From Gorsachius magnificus (Eukaryota; Chordata; Aves; Pelecaniformes; Ardeidae): DNA of 64,000 nt. The stretch's first letter is position 1; each line of letters starts with the position of its first letter. Below, one piece after another: positions 1-11,700 of the stretch. The stretch is taken from NCBI GenBank assembly GCA_034008185.1, contig CM067091.1:7109799-7173798 (forward strand), read 5' to 3'. The translations under genes were made by a program, and so were the position numbers. Below the pieces are notes generated by a model. That model saw nothing but the letters and a program-made list of their open reading frames with translations. It was not told the DNA's origin and made no database searches.

Positions 1-2394
1 GTAGGGGCAGTCAGACTCCATCTCTCCGGCACAGGTATCCAGCCCCAGGACTGTGCTGCTAACATGCTTCACAATCTCTGGCGTGTCTCTGTGCCTGGCC
101 CTGCTCTGGAGAAGGCCAGTGCTACCTTCTGCCCTTCCCAGGGAGGCAGCAGCCTCTCGCAGCATCTAATGACAAGGTTTGTCAAGGTGCTGAGGCACCT
201 ACAGATGCAAACAGATGGCTGGTGTTACATGCAGGATGTCTAATGTGCCTGGTTCATCATCTTGTCTGCAGCTGGAGCTACAGGTGCTCAAACAGCCCTT
301 GAAATCAGACCCCAAAGCTGAGATTCACCTGGCATCTGGCAGGGGACAGTTGAGATATCACCTCCCAGAGACACCAGGCTCTTTTGTGCGATCCAGGTGT
401 GCTCCAGGTGTGACTCATGCAACCTCTGCTGACTTCATGCTCTGGGGCTGACCCAGGGAGCTCCGATGCACCACTCAACACTCCCACCCATCCTACGAAC
501 CACTGAACCTTTGAAAAGGTTTGGAGGCATTTTTCTGGCTGGATTCAGCATCCCCTCTCCTCCCCGTGGACACCACCGGCATTTGCACACCCTCCTGGTT
601 TCAATGGTGAACAAGAAGCCCTTGCCCTGTGCTGCCCTTTGTTCCCACCAATGCTGTTTGTTTGTTTATTTCTGGAGCACAGACTCTACTAATTTATGTT
701 AATTGGAACTGTACAGGTAGTTTTTTTCCCCTTCCATGTCCCCCTGCAGCCTGCTGTGGAATCAAGCTGGCTTTACAATCTCCTACAGCAGCATGCAGCC
801 TGCTGGAACAACAGGAGCCTTAGCATGCAAAGCATGTTGACAAGTTGCCTTTTCTTTTTCTTTCTTTTTTTTTCCCCCCTTCCTCATGAGGAAGTTTGCA
901 TATTTGGATAGTTTTGAAGGCTCGCTGAAACACAATTAAAATACCATTTTATTTATTTATTTAGCAAGAAATGGCCATTTAGGAGGCTGGCTGCTGCCCT
1001 GCAGCACTGTAACAATATAGTTTTCTCCACCCCTTTTGCTGGCTCCCATATGCTGTTTTGGGGAAGAAAAAGCAAGAGAACGCATTTGTGGTCCTTGTGC
1101 CTCTGTGCTGGGTGACACTTGTTGTTCAGTCTGTGGTGGGGGTCTGAGCTGCAAGCCCAAGGTGTGGGAGCCGGGGGGAGCTTTGCCTTTAGCTCCTGGG
1201 GAGGGGGGTCTGCCCGTCTTCTTCAAGAAACTGGAAAAGCTCTGCTTGGCCTGATCTTTTTTTTCCCCTTAGAGCAGATTTGAAGGGGAAACCCTCATTC
1301 CCCACAGGGATGGCTGTGGATGTGCAGGTTGTGAGCTGGGACCTGAGAACTCCTCTCCCAGGAGGCCCCATGGAAGGTGAGAACACCTGGGGAGGAGGGA
1401 CCTCTAAGCTCCAGGGACACACCACCCCTACTGCTATTTTCAGACGCATGAGAAATGAAAATCCCAAGAGTTTGGGGGGCTTTGATTAGTAAGGAAGTTT
1501 TTAAAAACTGGCTTATATCAGGAGAGAATTTGTTTTACCCACCAGACACAGCAGGGGCTTTTATCTTCTGGAGGGAATTAGCCCAGATGCATATCACCGT
1601 AATGGAGACCAGAACTTGACCACAAATATCTCATTAGCTTGAAAAGTTACCTGTTTTATTTCTGTCCAAAGGATATTTTGCTTGGGTGCTTTCATCTTAA
1701 AAACAGTAACTTCCAGAAAACCAAGCTTTAATGTCATGTGTGATTTTGCTTTCTTTGAGGAGCGGGAAATGCCACACACTGTGGCATCTGCACAGGATTG
1801 AGTCACAAGGGAGAAAAATAAACAGTCGTCTGTCTTGGTTTGATCTATGTACACCTGTTTCCTGGGAGAGAGGTGAAATGGGATATTTACTTGGGTAAGT
1901 ATTGTAAGCCAGATGCATTCCACTGTGAAATAAATAAAAAATGCTATTAAAATTAACTGTGTAAAAGGGATCTGGAACTGGGCTTTTCAGCAGAAACTGG
2001 AGGTTTTGTGTATAGCATGCATAACAAGACTATGCGTATTCTCATCTCTGAAGTTTTCCAATGAAATGTCAGTCCCATCAGAGATAAACCCCAAACTCCT
2101 GGCTTTTAGTGAGACTGGGATTTTCCTCTCTACCTGATGGGGCTGCTCTACCAACCTTGTCGTTGACTGTGGTTTGGAGGAAAACCAGACGTGGGAGGGT
2201 TGGCACATGAAAATCATAGCGTATCTCATCCTTTCCTTGCTGCCTGGACAGACGGACACTCACTGCCTGACCAAAGGCTTCAGATGCCGCCCCAGCACCT
2301 CTATGCCACACCACCAGCCACATGCTCCATGGGTACATGACATGCGACTCCATGAGGTCAGGACTTCAGAAAGGGCTGGCATGTTGCTAATACA
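1..2394. other. Unique intergenic or intronic DNA, no recognised gene
   Basis: No repeat family or protein domain was recognised here. Open frames in this stretch are short and have no recognisable domain. A T-rich run lies at about 853-880 and a short ATTT repeat at about 947-963. The only exon-like segment is at 1273-1376 and is listed separately. Confidence 0.6.
1273..1376 (+). other. Exon-like segment with strong acceptor and donor (candidate)
   Basis: The segment is preceded by a pyrimidine run of about 15 bases ending in CCTTAG, a strong splice-acceptor pattern. It is followed by GGAAG|GTGAGA, a strong donor pattern. The enclosed 104 bases stay open in two of three forward frames. One frame reads ADLKGKPSFPTGMAVDVQ, which matches nothing I recognise. 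It could be an exon of an unannotated transcript, or a pseudo-exon arising by chance, which vertebrate DNA has in large numbers. Only the splice-site patterns and open frame are seen; transcription is inferred. Confidence 0.2.
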
Positions 2395-2592
2395 TGAGGG
2401 TGACCGAGCCCTGGCACAGGCTGCCCAGGGGGGCTGTGGAGTCTCTTTCTCTGGAGATATTCAAAGCCCTCCTGGACGATGTCCTGTGTAACATGCTCTG
2501 GGTGAACCTGCTTGAGCAGGGGGGTTGGACTGGGTGATCTCCCGAGGTCCCTTCCAACCCCTGCCACTCTGGGATTCTGGGATTCTGTGATA
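2395..2592 (+). mobile_element. CR1 LINE, 3' end fragment (plus)
   Basis: A 5'-truncated CR1 non-LTR retrotransposon of about 200 bp. The last codons of the reverse-transcriptase ORF can be read in frame ([19 protein letters not shown] and onward) up to the TGA at 2535-2537. The short 3' UTR then has the CR1 signature 'cccttccaacccctgcc' and ends in imperfect GATTCTGG/GATTCTGTGAT tail repeats. It belongs to the same subfamily as the copy at 61934-62466, which lies on the opposite strand. Severe 5' truncation is normal for CR1, which reverse-transcribes from its 3' end. Confidence 0.93.
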
Positions 2593-3141
2593 CTAAGAGT
2601 AAACTGTGATTTGACCGCTGTCCGAAATAAGCTGCAGGAAGACAACGGCCTCCATGGGATGCATATCCGATGCTAGGAGCTCACTAACCTGGCAGACCAC
2701 TTTCAGTAGCTCCAAGGTGAGTATTAGAAGAATTAAAGGAGGAAATAAATAGCCATGCTTTAACAAGGTGGGTAATTCATCATTGCAGGGCTCGCTGAGG
2801 GCTGATGTTCGTTCTCTGTCATCTGGTGTCTTTAAGTCAAGATGGGATGTCTTGCTAAAAGATACATTTTGATTTAAAGCCGTGTTGTTAGGCTCAGAAA
2901 GGGAATCACTCTGCGACATTGTACGGCAGGAAATCAGACTTGATGGTTGTAATTGTGTTTCTATCTGGCCTGAAAATCTATTGATCTGTGAAAATAATTG
3001 CCACAGTTTACCGATTTTCCTGAATGTTTGATGGTAGGTAAGAAATACTTCTGTCTCCTGTGGCCTGAGCTGCCCTGAAAGAATTTCCTCTTTGCATTGA
3101 GCAGGAATTAGGAAAAAAAAATATTGATTCAGCATAACCAA
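2593..3141 (-). other. Long minus-strand open frame of uncertain status
   Basis: A 182-codon minus-strand frame starts with ATG and ends beside the CR1 fragment. Its product has no domain I recognise. It contains a serine/asparagine-rich middle (MSQSDSLSEPNNTALNQN) and a hydrophobic stretch near residues 130-150 (FPPLILLILTLELLKVV). A donor-like CTGCCAG|GTTAGT lies inside it. No strong upstream promoter or acceptor was seen. A frame of this length is expected about once by chance in a 64-kb AT-rich window, so this may be conserved noncoding DNA or nothing. Confidence 0.12.
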
Positions 3142-3818
3142 AGAAAAATTTTAAATGGATCTTTGCTTAGCTGTTAGATATATATTTTTTTTTCTGTAAT
3201 TGCTCAATGGAATCTGGCTGTCAGGACCACTCAGCATCATCCCGTGGGTGGGCCTGGGAATGCTGGTATGCAGAGAAAACACGGGCACTTTCTGACTTAC
3301 TTGACTTAATTGCAACCCATCACATCACTCTTGTTCAACGGACGTGACTCAAACTGGGGACATACACCAAGCTGTGTCCTAATCAAGGTTGACGAGTAAA
3401 AATAGCAAGTTGTTTTTACTTAACGTACAAAGAAAGGCTAGATTATGTGGAACAGAAGAGGAGATTCTTTAATTTTTCTGGGAAAGAGGCCTGATCCCGC
3501 AAGGCACCGGGCTCCGGGAGGCGCTGCTATGGGAGCTGAGTGTTCCCATACCGTGCTGGAGGTTCTCAACGCCTGGCACGAGGCACTCGGAACCGAGCGA
3601 GCTGGGTGCATTTGCTGAGCCTAAGTGCTCCATAAATGGTGCAGAGACCTTGTATGGGTCTGTAAGTACAAGGTAAGTGTTTATGCAACAGGCAACCCCT
3701 CCGAACACATGGAAATATGCTCGTTTGCATTTGGCATTTTAAAAGAAGAGCCGTTCTCCTCCTGTGCACCGAGCCCGCTCCTTCCTCTTGCCAAAACCTG
3801 CGTGTTTTGTCATCCCAG

Positions 3819-4110
3819 TTATCACTGTGGAAACTCAAACATGATTTTAGTTTAATTAGAGATCAACTCCTTTTATGGAATGCAAACGCCCTATCCGACT
3901 AAATCCCCCTTCTGAAGTTGGCGGATGCAAATTAAATCCTGTGCACTGAAGTGTAATTTGGCTTTGAACACTCTTAAAGGCCCTTAGTGATTTGGTGGGT
4001 GGAGGGGAATTAGTCTTAAGCTGCATTTCTTGCTTTCTCCTCCCTTAATTTGTTTATATGAATGCTACTGAAGCAATATTGAATGTAAACAAATTGCCAA
4101 GTGACACACA
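3819..4110. promoter_or_regulatory. Candidate conserved noncoding element with octamer word
   Basis: An AT-rich block holds homeodomain-type TTAATTA/TAATT words. At 3925-3935 it carries ATGCAAATTAA, the POU octamer ATGCAAAT fused to a homeodomain core. Flanking words such as GGAATGCAAACG repeat the half octamer. There is no long open frame. The composition resembles developmental enhancers. Conservation cannot be seen from one sequence, so this is inference only. Confidence 0.2.
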
Positions 4111-5915
4111 CGAATGAAAGCCAAGGTTCTACTGTTAGGTTTTGGAGCTGTAAATACCATAGGTCCAATCTACCTGAAATAAGGGTCCACCTGCCACTTC
4201 ACCCCCCTCATGTTCTCGGTGACCAGCAGGCTTGGAACAGCCAAGTGGTCCCTCCTGCAGTCACACAAGGGCAGCAGCACTGGCCTAGGGTGTTTCTGAG
4301 CACTCCAAGAGTCCAATTTTTCAGTGAAATGTTCTCTTTAGCTGTTACGTCCCTGGCCTGATGGGTGACTTTGGAATCCCCGTCCCACTTGGAGAACCCT
4401 TGAAGCTCTCCCTACTGATGCACTAAGCTGAATCCTGCAGACACCATACTTCTCTGGTGGGCCTCTATGAAAATTGCAATATTTTTGTCTAGGGTTACAA
4501 GAAGAGGTATCACACTGAGGATATGCAGGAGACACTTAGGAGCTCACATAGCACCTTGTTTCTCAGTTTCCTTAAATGAATAGGCGACACAGACATTTTG
4601 CAAAAACAATCTATGATGATCTTCTAGGATTGCCAGAATGGTTTTCACATAGAGCCTTCTAACAGCTACCACTCTGAGTGTCCCCTTCTCTTTTCCTTCA
4701 CTGCATTTACTTGGAAGTAGATGCCTATGATTTTGCGAGCCAAATACCATAATGTGAGTCTGATCACATTATATCGGTCTGATCAATCCTTTTACTCCAT
4801 ACATTGCAATTTAAGCAAGAGGTGTTTTAAGCCAGCTCCAACAGATTAATTACAGACCATACTCAGCATTTTTCTTCATTGCTCTTAGATCAGACGGCGA
4901 TCTAGCCCAAGTATTTTTTCCTTCACTGTAATGTTTCCACAGCTTTTATTTTAGAGTCTCTGTTTCCTCCCATGTTCTTCCTGTCTCTGATGATTTATTC
5001 TTGGGTCTGAATTCAAAGTATATGTTCATCTCAACAGCAGGCGTATTATCACACCGCACAAATTGCTTGTGTCCCACACTCACCAAATGGCTTTCATCCA
5101 GTACTTTCAGGGTTTGGGTTTTTTTTTTATAAGGAGTGATTTTAAAGCTTTCCATGTGTTATTTTGTAGAAATGAATCAAATGGGAGAATCTGTAGGTAA
5201 CAGGCATTTCAATTCCTGTTCCTGGTTTTCTGCTGAACATTTTAACAACCGAGCAAGTAAGTGCCTTTCAATTACGTGCTGTTGCAGACACTCCCTGCTT
5301 ATGTTTTATAACAATGATTTTGGATCAAGAGGTTTGCAGCTAAAGGGATAAACATTTAGCCCAGATAAGCAGATTTGTAGAAATTATTGTTATCCAGAGC
5401 CGGTTTGATTCATTAGGAACCAGCAGTGGACAGCTCTTGAAATCCGACGGGGATAAATTTATCCCTCCAAAGAGAAATCTGCTAAGGGATGAGTCTGAAT
5501 TATGTTATATTCATAATAGCATTTCCTTCTGCTATTTAATACGGCAAAAATAACCATGCGAGAGAAATTATTTTCTCCACCAGTCTCCCTGACCTCGGCA
5601 AAGACCTGAACACACACGTGCAGGGAGATTTTGGGGTCCTCCCAGCAACAGAAATGGGGTAGCAAGGATTCAGAACCAAAGTGCAAGGAGATCCTGGACA
5701 TTTACTTGTGTGGGCTGCAGGGATGGGCAACAGGAAAAGGGCCGTATAAATTAATAGGTGATACTAATCCCAAACCACTGATGGTAACGAGCATTCTGCT
5801 GCAACCCACATTTGCACAGAGTGCATTGACCCAAGCGACGGACTCACCGTTATCTTGTTTGAAGACTTCCACCTTTTCTATTCTGACCTAGCAGCTTTCC
5901 TTGTTTATATTTATT

Positions 5916-5933
5916 TCTCTCTCTCTCTCTCTC
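5916..5933 (+). repeat. (TC)9 microsatellite
   Basis: Nine perfect TC units sit in a longer pyrimidine-rich region that continues to the CACAG at 5976-5980. It is a simple dinucleotide repeat and may be length-polymorphic. Confidence 0.9.
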
Positions 5934-5940
5934 AGTCTTG

Positions 5941-5980
5941 CTCTACTCTTTACCTCCTTTCCTTCCTTCTGTTTTCACAG
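5941..5980 (+). other. Very strong splice-acceptor-like tract
   Basis: Forty bases, nearly all pyrimidine, end in GTTTTCACAG. Together with the upstream TC repeat this is one of the strongest acceptor-like signals in the window. Two forward frames remain open downstream for about 50 codons, to around 6125-6150. I found no strong donor before they close. It may be a real acceptor of a terminal or noncoding exon, or just a simple-sequence pyrimidine tract. Confidence 0.18.
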
Positions 5981-7583
5981 GCAATTTTTTTTGCATAGAG
6001 GAACATTATTTTGGGAGTGGGGTGGGTATCTGCCTGTCCTACACAGGAGGGTACTCAGCTCCCTGGGCAGAAGGTCACCTCGAAAGACCTCATACATCAT
6101 GCTGTTCCCATCTTTTAATCTATGAATTGGCTAGGGGAGAAGGCCACTGACATAAAGCACAGACAAGGGTGGGCAGCAAAGCGTGCACTTGTCACTGAAT
6201 TAGTGCCAGAAATATACGGGCAATCAATCAAAGTTATGGCATGCTCTCCTTGTGGGTAGTTGATATATAATACCCCCAATCAATAACTAAAGAGGGGGGA
6301 GAGAAGAAAGGGATTTGATTTAATATTTGCCTAGGCTTTGTAGAAAAGTAAGATTTATTGCAACATAAAAAAACCAAATTTAGCCTCCAGCTTAATAGCC
6401 CATTGGTCCCTGTGATACTGCTGGAATCATATTTACTGTGCATCCTAATACAAAGACATTAATATCCGTATACCTGCTCAGCCATGTCATGCTGGATATT
6501 AGCCAGTGCGAAGCATTCATCTAGTCTCGACTTGCGAATAGCTTGCTTAAGGAAACATTTTCTTTATTGCATTTAACATTTTGAATCTGTAAGAGGTTTG
6601 CAAACTACCATCGATATTAGCAAGGAGATCTCGGGACCTGATTGGGCTTGGACCTGTATTACCGGGTCTGTATGCATCAGATTGAATTAAAGGTAGAGCT
6701 GCAAAATGCGTCTGGTAGGTCCAGAGCCAGTGATAACCACTGGATGTTTCTGCTTGCCCTTTGCTGTTGTATTTGAGACATTAAATTATGAAATCACGTA
6801 AGACATTGCTTTTTATCTTGCCTTCCTGGATCCCTTAGATCCAGGCCCCTGGTCGATCTGATGTAGCTCTCAGGGTTCTGCACAAGCTTCACACCCAGGG
6901 CACATATCTTGCCTCGACTCCTCTCCAGATACTGCATGGACTGATGCTGCAGTAAGAGAAGGCAAATGATCCAGTTCAAAATAAAACTACCTTCCAAAAG
7001 CTGGGCAGAGCCTTGCAGAAGTTTTAGATGTTGTGACTTTTTATGCGTGATCAACTAAGGCTGGGAAAAAACAAGCATAGCCTCTACTAATCCCTGTTTA
7101 TGGCCAAGAAAGCAATGAAAAAACGGAAATGTTCATGAATTCAGACCTCAGTTATGGCAAATCCTGACACAGCACAGGTAGTTTGATGCTGATTTCAGCA
7201 ATTAAGAGTATTTAGCCAGAAGCATAACTCTCACAGTCATGTTTGCTTTCACATCAGTGCGAGACCCTACCCCAATCCTTATCCACGTTCACAGCAGATT
7301 AGCTGAATCTGCAGACTTTAACCCGAATACACAGTTCTGAGCTTTTGGTACTTTTCAGTTCCAGTCAGGTCAGAAAAAAAAGAAAAGGGTGACAACCCTG
7401 AGGGTTTTGCGACACTCATATTCACAGCATCCATCACGATCCCAACAGAAATGCGTGGGGAAAGCAGCAGTAAGCACTCCCATTTTGCAAGAAAATCAAC
7501 ACCCACCATCCCCTCAGCCCTCTATCCCCCATGGACATTTCAGATTCTTCTAAAAACTGCAGAAATCTAGCTCAGAGAAAGGA

Positions 7584-8114
7584 ATGAGCTCAAGTACGGA
7601 TGGAAATTCCCAGATTTATGACACATGCACTCAGTTCACAGAAGTATTCTTCCAAGATCCAAATATATCCTCCCTCCTTGCACAGGACATAAGAATGATA
7701 CGTGAATTTTGCCAAACAGTTGACCTTTGGAACCAGTACGCCTTGCATAATAGGAAGAGTAATGTCTTCCAGCTTAGGAATTACACCATGTGTGACCTGA
7801 GCTATGGAGGAAATCATCTAAATAATTCCTGTGATATCTTCTGGCCTTCAACTCCATTGCCCACATTATTCATTGGCCTGAAATTTATGTCATCAATTTG
7901 CAGTAAGGTGCAAGGTGAGTGCAGACCATCAGGGTTCCCATTTAACAGCTTCTTATACCAAATTTGTAGAAATATAGGTAAAAATGCAAAAGGCAGAGCA
8001 ATGGCATCTCCGACAAAATCCACGACTCAGCTGGAATTTCACAGACTATTTACTCTTAGACCATGGGCAAGAAACAAATATATCCACAACAGGAAAGTTG
8101 CTGAAGACATTTAA
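7584..8114 (+). other. 176-codon open frame with internal donor site (candidate)
   Basis: An ATG-initiated frame runs 176 codons. The residues have no recognisable domain, signal peptide or repeat. A very strong donor-like sequence, GTGCAAG|GTGAGTGC, lies inside it with the exon side ending at 7914. If spliced, the open part would stop near codon 110. The upstream acceptor candidates (for example the CAG at 7541-7543) are only moderate. A frame this long can arise by chance in a window of this size, so I do not call it a gene. Confidence 0.13.
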
Positions 8115-8643
8115 AAAGTAAATATGATGTGTGTCACCATGGGCTGCTGATAGATCCTTCATGACAAGGCAAATCAGCTCATTTTTCCTCCCAGCAAATG
8201 TCAGATGTTTTAGGAATGGTTTGTTCTACTGATTATTTCCGTTAAATGAGTCCTATTGTAATTACGAAGCCTGCGATCTAGGCTTAATCCCTTGCTCCAA
8301 TCTCCCCAGTCTTTGAAAAAAAAATTATCTCAATCTTGGCATGAACCATTGTGTTCAGTCTCCTAAAAATTCAACTCAGGGTAGACAAAGCTCCATAAAT
8401 GTTCCTGAGGTCGGAAATGAATGCATATTTATTGCAACAATAGCTGTATTACCAGCCATTCACAGCTCCAAGAGCAAAACACAGGAGTTTCTTCGGAAAT
8501 AAAACCAAACAGATGTCTCCAATGAACACAGTTATCGTATCGGCAGAATATTTCCTTCAGTAATCTCCCTAGTAATTAATTTTTTCTGTTATCACAAAAG
8601 CCATTTCAGAAACTGGGAAGAAAAAAACCCCTGCTTTTCTCAC

Positions 8644-8771
8644 CGGCCTCCATGCCGATCCCAGGATCGCAGCCCCTGTCTCATCCGAAGGCAGCTTCCG
8701 AATGGAGAAGTCACTTGAGACGCTGCTCCTCTGCCATTCCCCGGCGGAGGCCGGCAGCCCCCATTGTCTTC
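8644..8771 (-). other. Minus-strand exon-like segment, GC- and CpG-rich (candidate)
   Basis: On the minus strand a pyrimidine-rich tract ending in CCCTCTCTGCAG precedes the segment, and GGCCG|GTGAGA follows it. Both are strong splice patterns. The 128 bases between are open in the frame beginning right after the CAG, reading EDNGGCRPPPGNGRGAASQV and onward. The frame closes only at the TGA formed by the donor itself. The segment is GC-rich with about nine CpGs, in AT-rich surroundings. A second acceptor-like tract ending in TTGTTACAG lies about 65 bases upstream. No domain is recognised. It could be a coding or lncRNA exon, or a pseudo-exon. Confidence 0.3.
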
Positions 8772-11700
8772 CTGCAGAGAGGGAGATAACAATGAGTTTT
8801 TTTCCCCAATAAAAGCGAGTTCAAAAAAGCATTTACCTGTAACAACAAAAGCAAGCGGATAAATAAGAAGAAAGCGCACGTGGTGTTTAGGATAACATGC
8901 AATTAAAGGATTAAAAATTCATACATTTCGATGGGAAACAGCATTGAAATTGCTGAGCCGTTAATGACTTTGAATGAAAAGGGGGCTTATCTCTTCACTC
9001 AACCAGAGTGTTCAGAACCAAGATAGACCTTTTATCATTTTTAATTGTTTCATTCATGGCACGCCAGAGATGTGTTCCTGCCAGAGAAGTTTTTGTTATT
9101 TCAATGCCTGAAAAAAACTTTTCTAACCCTGCTGCTATTGCCTCGGGTGGTGAAGCTGCCTGGGGAGGATGAGGCAAGGGGAGGAAGACTATGGATGTGC
9201 ATCAGCCTTTCTAGCTTTTTGCCCCACTGCTGGCTGTCTTCAAGAGCTGGATGGAGGGGTGTGAGCATGGTCCACAGCCCAGGCTCATATAGACAGAGCC
9301 TGATCTGGAGTTGCTGAGTCCCAATAGGATGGTCCCAATCCTCCTGTGTCCTAAGTTCACTTGGCTGAGCCCTCCAGTTGCCAGAGGGCTTTTGCTAAGA
9401 GAAAACCACAGCCAGAACTAAACCTAAACCACTTCTGGTCCTCACATAAAGGCTTGGATAAGATTTATGGGATGCAAGGCCTTCTGCTGAATGACTGTTA
9501 CTCTTTCTATGTTAATTCTTAAGCACGTGTGTTAGTTTTAAACAGACAGATAGACAAGCAGCTAGCTAGGGGGATAGGCGTATGTAGATATATTGGAGAA
9601 AGAGAAATTCATGCCACCCTCTTGTTGTCTCTCTCTCTTTAAGAAGCAGTGTTTTAAACATGACTCTTTTCACAGCCATAAAGACACGGCGACTGTTTTT
9701 ATAAAGCAAGCCGAGCATCCCGTCTGATCACATAAATGGCAGAGAGTGGAGCTCAAAGAAAAAACTCGTCTATCAGGAGAACTGCAACGGAATTGTAATT
9801 GGACGATGGCCAGTTCGCAATTACAGATAAGGCTGAGGTCTGATAGATGCAAAACAAGACATTGGTAATGGAGAGCTCTATTTTCATCATGTTAGAAAAG
9901 TGGCCTGATTTTTCTCGTTTCTGGAAGATGATGGGCACCCTTGATTTATAATTTGGCCATTCAGTTTCTAGTACTTGATGATTCTTACTTTTATAATTGT
10001 GACCAAAAATGGCAAAAAAGGATTTTGCTTACAATATTCAAAGACACAAAACAAACAAAAACCCAAGCAAATCATCTAATGAAAGGGATCAATCAGTAAT
10101 AATTATAGCCTGAAAGATGAAAACTTTGGGAAGCAATGGAGGTGTGAAAGGAAGAAAGTGGAAAGAGTTTTCTGAGCTTAACATCTGTTCAGACACACAT
10201 TCTCTAATAAGCGTCCGATAAATTTGTCTCTTTACAGGGGACGAGAATTACCACCGACGGTGTTTGCCGTGAGTTCCCTCGGAGCCCAACATGCAACACG
10301 CAGAGGGTCATTCCTACAGCTACAGTGCTGCCTTCTGTCCTGTCTGGAGGGCTTTACATAGGATTTTAGTGGCATTTTTCCCCCTTATTTTAATCTTGTG
10401 CTGTTGGTATGGATGAATGAGGTCCAGATCTATGCAAATCTATGTAAATAAGTGATGTCTTCCTGAACATAAAAGATTTATATCAGCTTTTCCCAGCAAC
10501 AAACCTTTCTCTCCAGCTCAGCCTTGCAAAGGGCACAGCTGAGACCTGGTAGCTCTGACCTGTGCTCCCACCAGAAGAGTTCACAAGCTCTTGATTTATT
10601 AAGCTCATCCAACAGAAATATTTAAAATTGAGGCATGCGCTTAAAATTAGGAATGCTGCTATGAAGTGGGACCATCACGGCTGTAACTTCAGTGACTGCT
10701 GGAATAAAGGCCATTTGTCTTTGCTGAATTTTAACACGCAGGTGTAGCATGTCTCTGTTATTTCTCCATTTGCAAGAGGAAAATAGCAAGAGGTGAATTT
10801 TTTAAAATTACTTTTTTATTGGCATTTTCATTTTTTAAATATAAACATCGTCTGGTTCACATTACTCAGTCAGCCACACAGGAAATGGTAATAAGTTTTG
10901 CTGATACTATTTTTCTCTGAGGATTAACAAGGATAATATTTATATATGTATTAAGAGATTGGTGCATACCCTCAGGCAGAGGCAAAGAGAAGCAGAAATA
11001 TCAGCAGCGTCAAAACAAGTTGCAGGTGGCTGGCCGTTACCGTGTTTCAGTGGCATGGCAGGATCAAGGGCACAGAAAGGACATCACTTTGGGCACTGGC
11101 ACTGGATTGCTCTAACCTAAATCATCTTGTGCTGCTCACCAGCAAGGGGACAGTTTTCCAAGAGAGATTCCAACAGAGTTATCTGATCAGCGGCTGTGGG
11201 GTGAAGATTTGGGGCCAAATCTAGCAGCTGTATTTCAGCAGAGAGAATAAGGGAGAAATTGCCCTCTCCGGAAAACACTACATTTCTTACATCCTAATTC
11301 TCCCTTAGTCTGATCTGGTACATGTTTATGATGATGAAAATCAGCATTGTGGGACTGTTTGGGGATCCCAACTCCTAGCAAAGGCCCTTTTGCAGGGTAT
11401 GAGCCATACAGCCTGCAGCATACACCCACCCTTCAAGGTGCGACCTCAGCACTTAACTGTCTAAATTAAGAAGCAAGTCAGTCCAGTTGGCCTCTGCAGT
11501 TCAAATAGCAAGAGATGGGTTCCTTCAGACAGTGTCAGACTATTTGAGGACCCCCGCTGGCTTCCTTCTGTTTTCACTGGCTGAGGAGGGAACATTGGGC
11601 GGGATTTCTCTCACTACATGTCAGTAATGTGGTATCCAAGCCTGAAATAGGTATGCGGGTCCTGTCTGCACCTCGTTTCATTAAGAGAGATCCTACACAA

